Origin: Candidatus Levybacteria bacterium RIFCSPHIGHO2_02_FULL_40_18
Lineage (GTDB): Bacteria > Patescibacteriota > Microgenomatia > Levybacterales > GWA1-39-11
Reading direction: 5' to 3'
DNA length: 32,944 nucleotides
Assembly (NCBI GenBank): GCA_001782235.1
Contig: MFOC01000004.1
Coordinates: 1-32,944 of the forward strand
The translations under genes and the position numbers were made by a program. Shown here piece after piece: positions 1-7,246 of this stretch (its first letter is position 1; every line of letters begins with the position of its first letter). Below the pieces are notes generated by a model, which searched no databases, was not told the DNA's origin, and saw nothing but the letters and a program-made list of their open reading frames with translations.

Positions 1-1680
1 CTTCCGCTTCTGTATCACCTTCAGTATCGCCAAGCATATCTCCGTCAGTATCACCTTCCCAAAGTCCATCAGCATCTGTATCTCCTTCAGTAAGTCCTTC
101 AGTAAGTCCTTCGGTAAGTCCAAGCCAGTCACCCTCAGCCTCGGTTTCACCATCAGTATCACCAAGCGTTTCACCTTCTGTTTCTCCTAGTCAAAGTCCA
201 AGTGCGTCTGTTTCACCTAGCGTTTCTCCATCTGTTAGCCCATCTGTTTCACCTAGTCAAAGTCCAAGTGCATCCGTATCTCCCTCAGTTTCTCCTTCGG
301 TTTCTCCTTCAGTGTCACCTTCCGTATCACCCAGTGTATCTCCATCTCAAAGTCCTAGTGCATCTGTATCACCTAGTGTTAGCCCATCAGTCAGTCCTAG
401 CGTTTCACCTTCCCAGAGTCCATCAGCATCTGTTTCACCATCTGTAAGCCCATCTGTATCTCCATCTGTTTCTCCTTCCCAAAGTCCCAGTGCTTCTGTA
501 TCTCCTTCTGTCAGTCCATCTGTATCTCCATCAGTTAGTCCTTCCCAATCTCCTTCAGCATCTGTTTCACCCTCTGTATCACCATCAGTAAGCCCAAGTG
601 TCTCTCCAAGCCAAAGCCCATCGGCATCTGTTTCTCCTAGTGTAAGCCCTAGCGTCTCTCCCAGTGTTAGTCCGTCAGTTTCGCCAAGCGTCTCTCCTTC
701 AGTTAGTCCATCAGTCAGTCCATCTGTATCACCTAGCCAATCCCCATCCGCTTCAGTATCGCCATCTGTTTCTCCTAGTGTATCCCCATCCGTCTCTCCT
801 TCCCAAAGTCCTTCCGCTTCTGTTTCACCATCTGTATCACCCAGTCAAAGTCCCAGTGCATCTATATCTCCTAGCGTCAGTCCTTCAGTTAGTCCATCTG
901 TAAGTCCAAGCATAAGCCCATCTATTAGTCCATCCGCAGTAAGTAGTGTTTCTCCATCAGTAAGTCCCTCGATTAGTCCTTCAGTAAGTCCTTCAGTTAG
1001 CCCTTCCCAATCTCCTAGCGCATCTATATCACCCAGTATTTCACCATCTGTTAGTCCATCGGTATCTCCTTCAGTGTCACCAAGTCAATCTCCTTCAGCT
1101 TCGGTTTCACCATCTGTTAGTCCATCGGTATCTCCATCAGTGTCACCATCTGTGAGTCCTTCCCAATCTCCTAGTGCATCTGTATCACCTAGCATTAGTC
1201 CATCAGTCAGTCCATCGGTATCTCCATCTGTCTCTCCTTCCCAGAGTCCATCAGCATCCATATCTCCATCTATATCACCTTCCCAGAGTCCATCAGCATC
1301 CATATCTCCAAGTGTTAGTCCATCTGCCAGCCCATCTGTAAGTCCAAGCGCTTCTCCTTCGCAATCTCCTTCAGCTTCAGTATCCCCATCTGCATCTGTA
1401 TCACCCTCAGTAAGTCCATCCCAAAGTCCCTCGGCATCTGTATCTCCTTCTGTTTCACCAAGTCAATCTCCATCAGCTTCAGTGTCACCTAGTGTAAGCC
1501 CATCCATAGCAGGAAGTGTTTCACCTTCTGTTTCTCCAAGTGTCAGTCCATCCATAGCAGGAAGTGTTTCACCTTCTGTTTCTCCCTCGCCGTCTGCTGC
1601 CGGTGCCTCAGCAAGCCCCAGTCCTTCAGCACCTTCCTCAGCAAGCCCCAGTCCTTCACCATCCGCGTCAGCAAGCCCTT
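1..1680 (+). repeat. Coding tandem repeat (SPSV / SPSQSPSASV)
   Basis: The DNA consists of 12-bp units encoding Ser-Pro-Ser-Val, grouped into larger blocks of roughly 60-80 bp ending in SPSQSPSAS. Serine is written with TCT, TCA, TCC, TCG, AGT and AGC in mixed order, and proline and valine codons also vary. The repeat is therefore much better conserved as protein than as DNA. Long open frames on other strands and phases here (for example an Asp/Gly-rich antisense frame) are by-products of the repeat. Confidence 0.9.
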
Positions 1681-1928
1681 CGGAAGTACAAATCGCAGAA
1701 GTGGAGGAGCCTCCTGTATTAAATAAAAATTCCCTGATATTTAATCATGAGGCTTTAACAAATCAAACCCTATTTGCCACAGTCTTCCAGTACATGATCC
1801 CATCTTGGAACAACGCAGGAAGACCAAAAAAGGTAAAGACAGGAACAATCGGCTTCAACTCTCAAACAAAAAATTTGGAATTCTTTAACGGATCTTCCTG
1901 GCTGAAACTGCCAATGAAGAAAATCTAG
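1..1928 (+). CDS. Giant Ser-Pro repeat surface protein, 5' end outside window
   Basis: The frame is open from base 3, so the start lies upstream and at least 641 residues are visible. About 560 residues are a near-perfect low-complexity repeat of SPSV tetrads broken by SPSQSPSASV blocks, with a few SPSI, AVSS and IAGSV interruptions. From about base 1683 it changes to an acidic linker (EVQIAEVEEPP) and a C-terminal globular stretch of about 80 residues ending in a GFNSQTKNLEFFNGSSW motif. That motif resembles the GFN-x-TNKLE-x-x-DG-x-W segments often seen in phage tail fibres and bacterial surface proteins. The Ser/Pro stretch should be extended and could be O-glycosylated, so a stalk carrying a C-terminal head is the likely design; this is inference. 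No LPXTG motif or C-terminal membrane anchor is seen. The next gene carries a copy of the same C-terminal domain. Confidence 0.85.
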   Translation, partial: SASVSPSVSPSISPSVSPSQSPSASVSPSVSPSVSPSVSPSQSPSASVSPSVSPSVSPSVSPSQSPSASVSPSVSPSVSPSVSPSQSPSASVSPSVSPSVSPSVSPSVSPSVSPSQSPSASVSPSVSPSVSPSVSPSQSPSASVSPSVSPSVSPSVSPSQSPSASVSPSVSPSVSPSVSPSQSPSASVSPSVSPSVSPSVSPSQSPSASVSPSVSPSVSPSVSPSVSPSVSPSVSPSVSPSVSPSQSPSASVSPSVSPSVSPSVSPSQSPSASVSPSVSPSQSPSASISPSVSPSVSPSVSPSISPSISPSAVSSVSPSVSPSISPSVSPSVSPSQSPSASISPSISPSVSPSVSPSVSPSQSPSASVSPSVSPSVSPSVSPSVSPSQSPSASVSPSISPSVSPSVSPSVSPSQSPSASISPSISPSQSPSASISPSVSPSASPSVSPSASPSQSPSASVSPSASVSPSVSPSQSPSASVSPSVSPSQSPSASVSPSVSPSIAGSVSPSVSPSVSPSIAGSVSPSVSPSPSAAGASASPSPSAPSSASPSPSPSASASPSEVQIAEVEEPPVLNKNSLIFNHEALTNQTLFATVFQYMIPSWNNAGRPKKVKTGTIGFNSQTKNLEFFNGSSWLKLPMKKI

Positions 1929-2003
1929 TCCGTTAGGAAAATTATTTAGAAGGCAGAGTAGTGCAAAAAATAAATGGATATGATATATAATATGTAAGAC
2001 GCT

Positions 2004-2198
2004 ATGCCAAAAAACTCCCCCTTCCTTATTGATATTGGACAAGGCTTATCTATGATGCTAGGACTACCTAAGATTAGTGCTTGGAAAACAACCACAAGAC
2101 CAAAAAAAGCCAAAAAGGGAACACTTGGATTTAACTCTCAAACAAAAAATTTGGAATATTTTGATGGGACTTCCTGGTACTCAGCGTCTATGAGCTGA
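2004..2198 (+). CDS. 64-residue protein with the same C-terminal domain as the Ser-Pro repeat protein
   Basis: Unrecognised small protein. Residues about 32-58 (RPKKAKKGTLGFNSQTKNLE, then YFDGTSW) match the end of the upstream repeat protein (RPKKVKTGTIGFNSQTKNLE, then FFNGSSW), and part of the match is almost identical as DNA, which points to a fairly recent duplication. It consists of about 30 N-terminal residues plus this domain, with no stalk, signal peptide or membrane segment. A TATAAT lies 12 nt before the ATG, so it probably has its own promoter. It may be a free subunit or competitor of the head domain, or a remnant of a duplicated stalk gene. A real gene is likely; its function is unknown. 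Confidence 0.7.
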   Translation: MPKNSPFLIDIGQGLSMMLGLPKISAWKTTTRPKKAKKGTLGFNSQTKNLEYFDGTSWYSASMS

Positions 2199-2261
2199 TT
2201 AGGCCCATGTTTTGCCTCTTGTTTTTTTCAAATTTAAGTTTTATATTGATTATAAGCCGGA

Positions 2262-2453
2262 ATGTTTGATTTCATAAAAAATATCAGTCCAATAGAGCTT
2301 GCTATTATTGTTATAATTTTAATAGTTCTTTTCGGAGGCAAAGCAATTATGAGCTTGGCTCGAACCAGCGGTGAAAGCGTCAAGGAGATCAAAAGAATAA
2401 AAAACGCATTTACCAAAACCATAGAAGACGATGACGAACCAAGTAAAAAATAA
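2262..2453 (+). CDS. tatA: Sec-independent translocase TatA/TatB-type subunit
   Basis: This 63-residue protein has the TatA/B plan: a short N-terminus, one transmembrane helix (about residues 10-24, ending in the hinge LFGGKAI), an amphipathic helix (SLARTSGESVKEIKRIKNAF) and an acidic tail. TatA proteins oligomerise around TatC to let folded twin-arginine proteins through the membrane. The FGG hinge followed by K fits TatA. It is less canonical than the second copy at 2505, lacking the Pro after the hinge, so it may fill the TatB role. It is first in a tatA-tatA-tatC cluster. A TTATAA-like -10 lies a few bases before the ATG and there is no Shine-Dalgarno. Confidence 0.88.
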   Translation: MFDFIKNISPIELAIIVIILIVLFGGKAIMSLARTSGESVKEIKRIKNAFTKTIEDDDEPSKK

Positions 2454-2454
2454 T

Positions 2455-2496
2455 GGAAGGCCGCTGGCCCGGAGAGGCCTCTGGCCCGGAAGGAGG
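2455..2496 (+). repeat. GC-rich palindromic element between the two tatA genes
   Basis: A GC-rich stretch centred on the perfect palindrome AGAGGCCTCT (2473-2482), flanked by CTGGCCCGG-type repeats. Related copies are in-frame in argS (about 22305-22345) and, in reverse orientation, at 9588-9615. Its right edge runs into the AGGAGG ribosome binding site of the downstream tatA, so that site may have come with the element. Confidence 0.65.
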
Positions 2497-2504
2497 TGTG
2501 AAAA

Positions 2505-2660
2505 TTGAACATGCTTCAATCAATTGGGGTGACTGAATGGCTGATCATCGCCTTAATAGTGGTTTTGCTTTTCGGGGGGAAGAAAATCCCGGAACTTTTT
2601 AAGGGCTTAGCCGAAGCTATGAAAGAATTTAAGAAGGCCTCCAAAGACGATTCTAAGTAA
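2505..2660 (+). CDS. tatA: Sec-independent translocase TatA (second copy)
   Basis: A 49-51 residue protein with a textbook TatA core: transmembrane helix [20 protein letters not shown], then the amphipathic helix [20 protein letters not shown]. The FGGKKIPEL hinge is the TatA signature. AGGAGG at 2491-2496 is 8 nt from a TTG at 2505 and 14 nt from the ATG at 2511. The spacing favours TTG (adding Met-Asn); ATG is the conservative alternative. This is one of the few genes here with a strong Shine-Dalgarno. It lies between the first tatA and tatC, giving a complete Tat translocase with two small subunits. Confidence 0.93.
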   Translation: MNMLQSIGVTEWLIIALIVVLLFGGKKIPELFKGLAEAMKEFKKASKDDSK

Positions 2661-2697
2661 GAGGAATAATCGAATTTGATACACTTTTATTACTGCT

Positions 2698-3444
2698 GTG
2701 GATAATATCAAATCCTCCGAAACTTCCGAAGAAAGCGTTGCATTAATAAGCAAATATTCTCCATACCTTGCTGAAGTTAGAAAAAGAATCCTCTTTATCC
2801 TAATAGTTTTTGCAGTCGCGGCAGCAGCAGGTTTTATTTTTTATGAAAGAATAATCAAATTCATAATTGAAATCCTATCGCTTCGCGGAGTTAACATCGT
2901 TTTTACCTCGCCTTTTCAATTTATAAACCTCGCAATTAGTTCTGGTATGGCAACAGGAGTTGTAGCTATTCTTCCTCTTTTAATCTATCAAACATTATCC
3001 TTTTTAAGACCGGCATTGAGACACAAAGAATATAAAATGATAATTAAGACTTTGCCTTTCTCGATAACCCTTTTTTTTATGGGATTTTCTTTTGGAATTC
3101 TTATTATGAAATGGCAAATTCAATTATTTTTGGAAAAGTCAATAGAGCTTGGTATCGGCAACGTCCTGGATATCAGCCGTCTTATAAGCACGGTACTTCT
3201 AGTCTCAGTTTTTATGGGTATTGCTTTCCAATTTCCGATAATCATGATTCTTCTGATAAGCCTCGGAATTGTTAAAACCGGCTATCTGCGAAAACAGCGC
3301 CTGTGGGTTTATTTATTTTCTATTTTATTTCCTATCCTTCTTCCACTGGATTCAATTTTTGCGGATTTCCTGCTTGCATTACCTCTTATAATTCTATTTG
3401 AACTTACGTTAATATTAAATCAAATTTTTAAAAAAAGAAGCTAA
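2698..3444 (+). CDS. tatC: Sec-independent protein translocase TatC
   Basis: 248 residues, usual TatC length, with six predicted transmembrane segments. The N-terminus has YLAEVRKRILFILIVF, equivalent to the conserved H-L-x-E-L-R-x-R-L segment that reads twin-arginine signals; His is replaced by Tyr. FTSPFQFINLAISSGMATG matches the TatC periplasmic/second-helix signature, and FMGIAFQFPIIM is the conserved F-G-x-x-F-x-x-P region. The best start is GTG at 2698; no clear Shine-Dalgarno is seen. It is third in the tat cluster, about 37 bp after the second tatA. TatC with TatA should export folded proteins with twin-arginine signals; no substrate is encoded nearby. Confidence 0.93.
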   Translation: MDNIKSSETSEESVALISKYSPYLAEVRKRILFILIVFAVAAAAGFIFYERIIKFIIEILSLRGVNIVFTSPFQFINLAISSGMATGVVAILPLLIYQTLSFLRPALRHKEYKMIIKTLPFSITLFFMGFSFGILIMKWQIQLFLEKSIELGIGNVLDISRLISTVLLVSVFMGIAFQFPIIMILLISLGIVKTGYLRKQRLWVYLFSILFPILLPLDSIFADFLLALPLIILFELTLILNQIFKKRS

Positions 3445-3453
3445 TACATAGTA

Positions 3454-3482
3454 TTCCAATTCTACTTCGGATTTGCTAAAAT
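3454..3482 (+). promoter_or_regulatory. Promoter of rpmG-uppS, leaderless type
   Basis: TTCCAA (3454-3459), 17-nt spacer, extended -10 TGC-TAAAAT (-10 at 3477-3482). The ATG of rpmG begins 8 nt after the -10, where transcription should start. Confidence 0.6.
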
Positions 3483-3489
3483 ACCCTTT

Positions 3490-3666
3490 ATGGCAAAAAA
3501 GACTGGGGCCCGAATTATTGTAGGCTTAGATTGTACGGTTTGCGGGACACGCAATTATGTCACATCTCGCAACAAACTCAACACCCCTGAGAAACTGAAA
3601 CTTGAAAAATACTGCCGAATCTGCAGAAAGGTTCAAGAACACAAGGAAGTCGAAAAACTCAAATAA
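3490..3666 (+). CDS. rpmG: 50S ribosomal protein L33
   Basis: 58 residues starting MAKKTGARIIVGLDCTVCGT. It has the L33 pattern with two CxxC pairs, Cys15/Cys18 and Cys42/Cys45, which bind zinc in the C+ form. The segment RNYVTSRNKLNTPEKLKLEK-YC is typical of L33. The ATG follows a TGCTAAAAT -10 by 7 nt and there is no Shine-Dalgarno. The stop codon is one base from the uppS start, so the two are probably co-transcribed and translationally coupled. Confidence 0.95.
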   Translation: MAKKTGARIIVGLDCTVCGTRNYVTSRNKLNTPEKLKLEKYCRICRKVQEHKEVEKLK

Positions 3667-3667
3667 A

Positions 3668-4519
3668 ATGACAAAAGCAGAGGATGGAAGATCAATAGGT
3701 ATTCAGGGTAGGGTCAGAGAGGTCCTAGCAAGAGGAGCTCCGAATTTTGTTCGAGAATATGCTATAGAGAAAGAGTGGCAGGAGTCGCTTGCTCGTCTTA
3801 AAGAAAAACTCCCGGAGCTACGAAGAGTAAAAAATAGGCTACCTCGCACTGTTTTAATTATTCCGGATGGCGGAAGAAGATTCGCAAAAGAGCATGGGAT
3901 ATCAGATGAACGAGCTTATAACCTTGGGGCGAGACTTTTGTACGAGGGACTAATGCAGTTTGACGAATTTTCGGAAGTTAAAAACATTATTTTATGGGCA
4001 TGGTCCACGGATAATGAAATAAAGAGACCCAGAGAGCAAAAAGAGGCAGTTTTTAAGACAATGGCCAAATGTCTTGCGGATTATAGAGATGAACTTGTTG
4101 AGAGGAACGCTAGAGTTACAAGAGTTGGAAGAATCGACAGATTAACTTTGCCTCTCGCAAGGGAATTGGGAAGGGCAGAACTGGCAACAGGAGAAAACTC
4201 GGGCACGAATATAATTCTTGCGATTGATTATGGGGAAGATTACGAGGATTCTCTTTTTGCTCAAGAGGTAGCGAGAAGTAATTTGAACGAATGGGCTATT
4301 ACACCCGAACTTGCTGTTCGTTTGAGGGAACAAGCTCGTAGTATTCCGGTTCCGGATTTGGTCATCAGAACGTCTGGAGAATTGCATTTATCCAAGTTCC
4401 CTTATTCAAATCACGCTGAACTCGTGGTAGTTGATACTAATCTTCCCGCTACTATGCCGGACGTTTTTGCGGACGCATTGCTTTCGTATACTAATCGGGA
4501 TATCCGCGGCGGCAGATAA
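3668..4519 (+). CDS. uppS: Isoprenyl (undecaprenyl) diphosphate synthase, divergent
   Basis: A 283-residue cis-prenyltransferase, which condenses isopentenyl diphosphate onto farnesyl diphosphate to make the lipid carrier for cell-wall precursors. Visible motifs: IIPDGGRRFAKEHG (residues 64-77, catalytic Asp67 of the usual MDGNGRWA motif), AWSTDNEIKRPREQ (usually AFSTENWKRP), AIDYG (usually NYGGR), and IRTSGELHLSKF near the C-terminus. Several canonical residues differ: Asn-Gly-Arg-Trp reads Gly-Arg-Arg-Phe, and the Arg of RTGGE-x-R is His. About 60 extra residues precede the core. ATG at 3668 was chosen because it follows the rpmG stop by one base; an open frame continues upstream only inside rpmG. 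The nearby PAP2 phosphatase would make the product usable as undecaprenyl phosphate. Confidence 0.88.
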   Translation: MTKAEDGRSIGIQGRVREVLARGAPNFVREYAIEKEWQESLARLKEKLPELRRVKNRLPRTVLIIPDGGRRFAKEHGISDERAYNLGARLLYEGLMQFDEFSEVKNIILWAWSTDNEIKRPREQKEAVFKTMAKCLADYRDELVERNARVTRVGRIDRLTLPLARELGRAELATGENSGTNIILAIDYGEDYEDSLFAQEVARSNLNEWAITPELAVRLREQARSIPVPDLVIRTSGELHLSKFPYSNHAELVVVDTNLPATMPDVFADALLSYTNRDIRGGR

Positions 4520-4521
4520 TT

Positions 4522-5076
4522 TTATCCCGCGTTAGTTAGTGGGCGCAGAAGCGGCGTGAAGGGTTGCGCAAGAACCTCATCTTCAGGTAAAGTTATGGGA
4601 TCTCTAAGAAGGGTATCATAATACGCAGTTCTTTCGGCAATTGAAATTCTGATTCCATTTCTTTTTCCGTCTGGTCTAAATCTCGAACTTTCAAGAATAA
4701 CAGATCTGTTATTGCCTTCAATTGCATGAACAGCTGTTTTAAAAGTTTCACCGCCAATTTTTATTTCCTGTGATGGGTCCCAGGAAAATTCGGTTGGTTT
4801 TCTTCCGGCCGCATTTAGAACAGCATATGCATCATCTTCTCGAATTAAAACTGGGTCAGTTCCCTTTGAACCGTTTCTATATAAATGCGCGGTAAAAAAG
4901 AAATCATCTTCCTCTGCCGTGAGAAGTAGATATTCTATTTTAGGATCGAAGTGTCTCAGTATGTGTCTTACTTCAGCATATAATCGTTGATCTGGGGTTT
5001 TTGGCGTTTCATGATGCCAGGGACCGAGTAGTCGTTCAAAGCCGTGCGTGGCAAGAGTTTCCGGAATGCTACTCAT
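4522..5076 (-). CDS. Unknown 184-residue protein
   Basis: Not recognised. It is soluble, with no signal peptide or membrane segment, and mixed alpha/beta with many acidic and aromatic residues. The middle (KIEYLLLTAEEDDFFFTAHL) looks like two beta strands, followed by a stretch rich in Asp, Arg and Lys. It is transcribed from its own promoter on the minus strand. Its stop codon is only two bases from the uppS stop, so the genes converge with no room for a terminator. The start is well supported by the promoter at 5083-5111. Confidence 0.75.
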   Translation of the reverse strand: MSSIPETLATHGFERLLGPWHHETPKTPDQRLYAEVRHILRHFDPKIEYLLLTAEEDDFFFTAHLYRNGSKGTDPVLIREDDAYAVLNAAGRKPTEFSWDPSQEIKIGGETFKTAVHAIEGNNRSVILESSRFRPDGKRNGIRISIAERTAYYDTLLRDPITLPEDEVLAQPFTPLLRPLTNAG

Positions 5077-5082
5077 AATTAA

Positions 5083-5111
5083 CCTATAACATTGTGAAAA
5101 ATGTTTGTCAA
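5083..5111 (-). promoter_or_regulatory. Promoter of the 184-residue gene, leaderless type
   Basis: On the minus strand: TTGACA (5106-5111), 17-nt spacer, TATAGG (5083-5088), then 6 nt to the ATG at 5076. The -35 is consensus. The expected transcription start falls on or beside the start codon. Confidence 0.7.
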
Positions 5112-5121
5112 TAGGCAGTTT

Positions 5122-5778
5122 TCACAGAAGGGCAAAGGAGAAAAACGCGAAAGCCGCACCAAGCAGTGATCCGCCAATTACGTCTGTTGTCCAGTGTTCA
5201 CCAAGTGAGACGCGGGAGAAAACCATTATAAGATAAATAGCTAAAATAGCTGAATAGCTAAATAGTTTATAAGGGCGTGATAATTTCGAATTTTTAACCA
5301 AAAAGAGAAAAAGTACCGCTAGATAGGCTGTTCGCATGGCATGTCCTGACGGATAGGAGCCGCCTGGCTGAACATAGCTTGTTGGAAAAAAGAAGTCTAA
5401 AGCGTAACGATGGAACATGAACGGAGTTTGCGGATGATCTAAAAATGCCTTCCCAATTATCTCGACAACGTGCATAAAACCAAAGGCCGGAACTAATAAA
5501 ATCGATAAAAACTTTTTTTTCAAGAAATTAATTATTGAAAATACAATTAATATCAAAAGTGTTACTTCAAAGCTTCCAAGAAGCGAGAACCAAGAAAGAT
5601 AAGGGTCGAATCTAACAGGCACATTATTCTGAACCCTAACAGTCATATCAAAATCAAACCTGGTAAAAACATCCTCCTTAACCAAAAAAGAAAAGGCGTA
5701 GAAGATAGTGAGCAAAAGCCCACCAAGAACAAAATAGGGAGCGTTCTTTTTAAAGTCCGCAAAAAGCCTGAGGAGCAT
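5122..5778 (-). CDS. PAP2-family membrane phosphatase
   Basis: 218 residues with about six transmembrane helices and the three-part acid phosphatase signature: K-x6-R-P-like KAFLDHPQTPFMFHR (about 110-124), PSGH in YPSGHAMR (about 142-149), and SR-x5-H-x3-D in SRVSLGEHWTTD (about 188-199), containing both catalytic histidines. Family members (PgpB, BcrC and relatives) dephosphorylate undecaprenyl diphosphate, phosphatidylglycerophosphate or phosphatidate outside the membrane. With uppS 600 bp away and no bacA-type gene in view, undecaprenyl-diphosphate phosphatase is the most plausible role, but substrate cannot be read from sequence. An extended -10 (TGC-TATTAT, 5785-5790) ends 6 nt before the ATG. 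Confidence 0.9.
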   Translation of the reverse strand: MLLRLFADFKKNAPYFVLGGLLLTIFYAFSFLVKEDVFTRFDFDMTVRVQNNVPVRFDPYLSWFSLLGSFEVTLLILIVFSIINFLKKKFLSILLVPAFGFMHVVEIIGKAFLDHPQTPFMFHRYALDFFFPTSYVQPGGSYPSGHAMRTAYLAVLFLFLVKNSKLSRPYKLFSYSAILAIYLIMVFSRVSLGEHWTTDVIGGSLLGAAFAFFSFALL

Positions 5779-5832
5779 TAATATATAATAGCAAACTCAA
5801 AAGTCAAAACTCAAAATTTAGAGAGAAAAAGG

Positions 5833-7155
5833 TTACATTCCATCATGGAAGGAAGATTCTTCGAAACGCTGATTAAATTCCCGCCTGGCTCTATTTTCTC
5901 TTGATTCACGCATCACCCACCTTTGAAATCGTTTTGCAATTTCGGCAGGATCGGGGACTCTTGAATCACTAAATTCCCCTGGATTATCAGTTCTTGTTGG
6001 GATTAATCGCGCAAGGTTTTCAGCCCATGGAGGTAGTGGTACGCTCTCAGCAGTTCCAACAGATGCCCCAATTCCATTATCAAGAATATACCAATAAAGG
6101 TTTGGGGGATAATTTTTTGAATCGGCAAGAACCGCGTGCATTGTGCTCATTTCAAAGTTTTGATCACCATCTATAACTACCCAGTCAATATCAGGATTTG
6201 CCCATGCTGCACCATATCCAATGGCGGCTGACCCTCCCATTCCAGCGACATTTGGAAGGTTGCCAAGTCTGTCGTGTTGCCAATAGGCCGTGCGGGCATT
6301 GAAACCATTACAAATAATGATTGCCGAATTGGGATGTTGTTCAATAATAGCTCCGATTGCTTCACTTCTAGCAACAAGGTCACCAAATCTTATTGGATTT
6401 GATTCCTGCCCTTTGATACTCGCATTTTCTTCATAGAGTTTGAGAAGCTGTTGCCTTTCTTCCCAATAACTTTCGGCCGTTCTTTCACGAAGACGAGGAG
6501 GAATCTCAAGTTTAACTGTTTTATTGAATGCGCGAGGCGATATCGCAACCCCTGCTATCCCTCCCGCTTTTACTATATCGATTCCTTCTTCAAGCTTTCT
6601 TAAAAATCCTCGTCCGTCACGCTCTCCATAGTTTTTGCCTTTAAAAATTGTTTTCATGAGATCCTGTGTCATATCGCCTATTTCCTGATGCGGTTCACTA
6701 TTGTCACTTTTGTCATTGCCTCTCCAAGTAGGCATGACAAGCATTGGCACTTCATGAACATATGCTGTAGTTATTCCGTCCTGTGCATTGCCGATTCCCG
6801 AGTTTTGAAAGTGAACAAGAGAAGGTTCACCGGTCGCAAGCCATATTCCTACCGCTATGCTCGGAAGACTATGTTCGCTTACTGCGTTAAAATATCTTAA
6901 TTCTCCCTTGCGCGCCTTTTCAACAACCGCCTGTTGCATAGTGTCCGTAATTGAACAGTGAAACCAAACAAAATTCCTAATGCCACTGTTTACAATCTTA
7001 TCTATTATTTCAACTTCTGAAGGTTTTGTAAGTCTTTCTTTTGATGAGAGCAAGAATTCTCCGCTGAATTGTCTTGCGCGCGTCACAACCTCTTTTCCAA
7101 AGCGCAAAGCCTGATCTAATTCACTACCTTGGGGTTTTCTTTCTCTTGGGTTCAT
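5833..7155 (-). CDS. Thiamine-diphosphate enzyme, phosphonopyruvate/sulfopyruvate decarboxylase-like
   Basis: 440 residues in the two-part plan of phosphonopyruvate decarboxylase. The N-terminal pyrimidine-binding half has SEHSLPSIAVGIWLATGEPS with the likely catalytic Glu, then HFQNSGIGNAQDGITTAY, close to the family's MQNSGLGN-x-x-NP segment, and PTWRGN. The C-terminal half has GMGGSAAIGYGAAWANP and the ThDP motif IDGDQNFEMSTMHAV ending in YILDNGIGASVG. Known relatives decarboxylate phosphonopyruvate (AepY) or sulfopyruvate (ComDE). No PEP mutase, aminotransferase or sulfopyruvate gene is in the window, so the substrate is open. It is about 50 residues longer than usual, mostly a charged C-terminal tail. 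It has its own promoter with a palindrome beside the -35. Confidence 0.85.
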   Translation of the reverse strand: MNPRERKPQGSELDQALRFGKEVVTRARQFSGEFLLSSKERLTKPSEVEIIDKIVNSGIRNFVWFHCSITDTMQQAVVEKARKGELRYFNAVSEHSLPSIAVGIWLATGEPSLVHFQNSGIGNAQDGITTAYVHEVPMLVMPTWRGNDKSDNSEPHQEIGDMTQDLMKTIFKGKNYGERDGRGFLRKLEEGIDIVKAGGIAGVAISPRAFNKTVKLEIPPRLRERTAESYWEERQQLLKLYEENASIKGQESNPIRFGDLVARSEAIGAIIEQHPNSAIIICNGFNARTAYWQHDRLGNLPNVAGMGGSAAIGYGAAWANPDIDWVVIDGDQNFEMSTMHAVLADSKNYPPNLYWYILDNGIGASVGTAESVPLPPWAENLARLIPTRTDNPGEFSDSRVPDPAEIAKRFQRWVMRESRENRARREFNQRFEESSFHDGM

Positions 7156-7164
7156 TTTGTGGCT

Positions 7165-7207
7165 ATATTAACATGGTAAAATGCCGATTGCAAGTAATCT
7201 AGATTAC
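7165..7207 (-). promoter_or_regulatory. Promoter with a 14-bp palindromic operator candidate
   Basis: On the minus strand: TTGCAA (7188-7193), 17-nt spacer, TAATAT (7165-7170), 9 nt to the ATG at 7155. Directly upstream of the -35 is the perfect palindrome GTAATCTAGATTAC (7194-7207). It contains no GC-rich repeat sequence, so it fits a regulator site rather than one of the palindromic elements. Confidence 0.5.
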
Positions 7208-7246
7208 AAAGAAGGTGGAATAAAATTTCTGATGAATGCGGTGCGG

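Noticed and set aside
1085-1303. Antisense Asp/Gly-rich frame and other-frame His/Leu-rich frames across the repeat
   Set aside because: They are direct by-products of the Ser-Pro repeat on other frames, lack promoters or ribosome binding sites, and look like no natural protein.
1-1680. CRISPR-like regular repeats
   Set aside because: The units are contiguous and coding, with no unique spacers. No cas genes are seen in the window.
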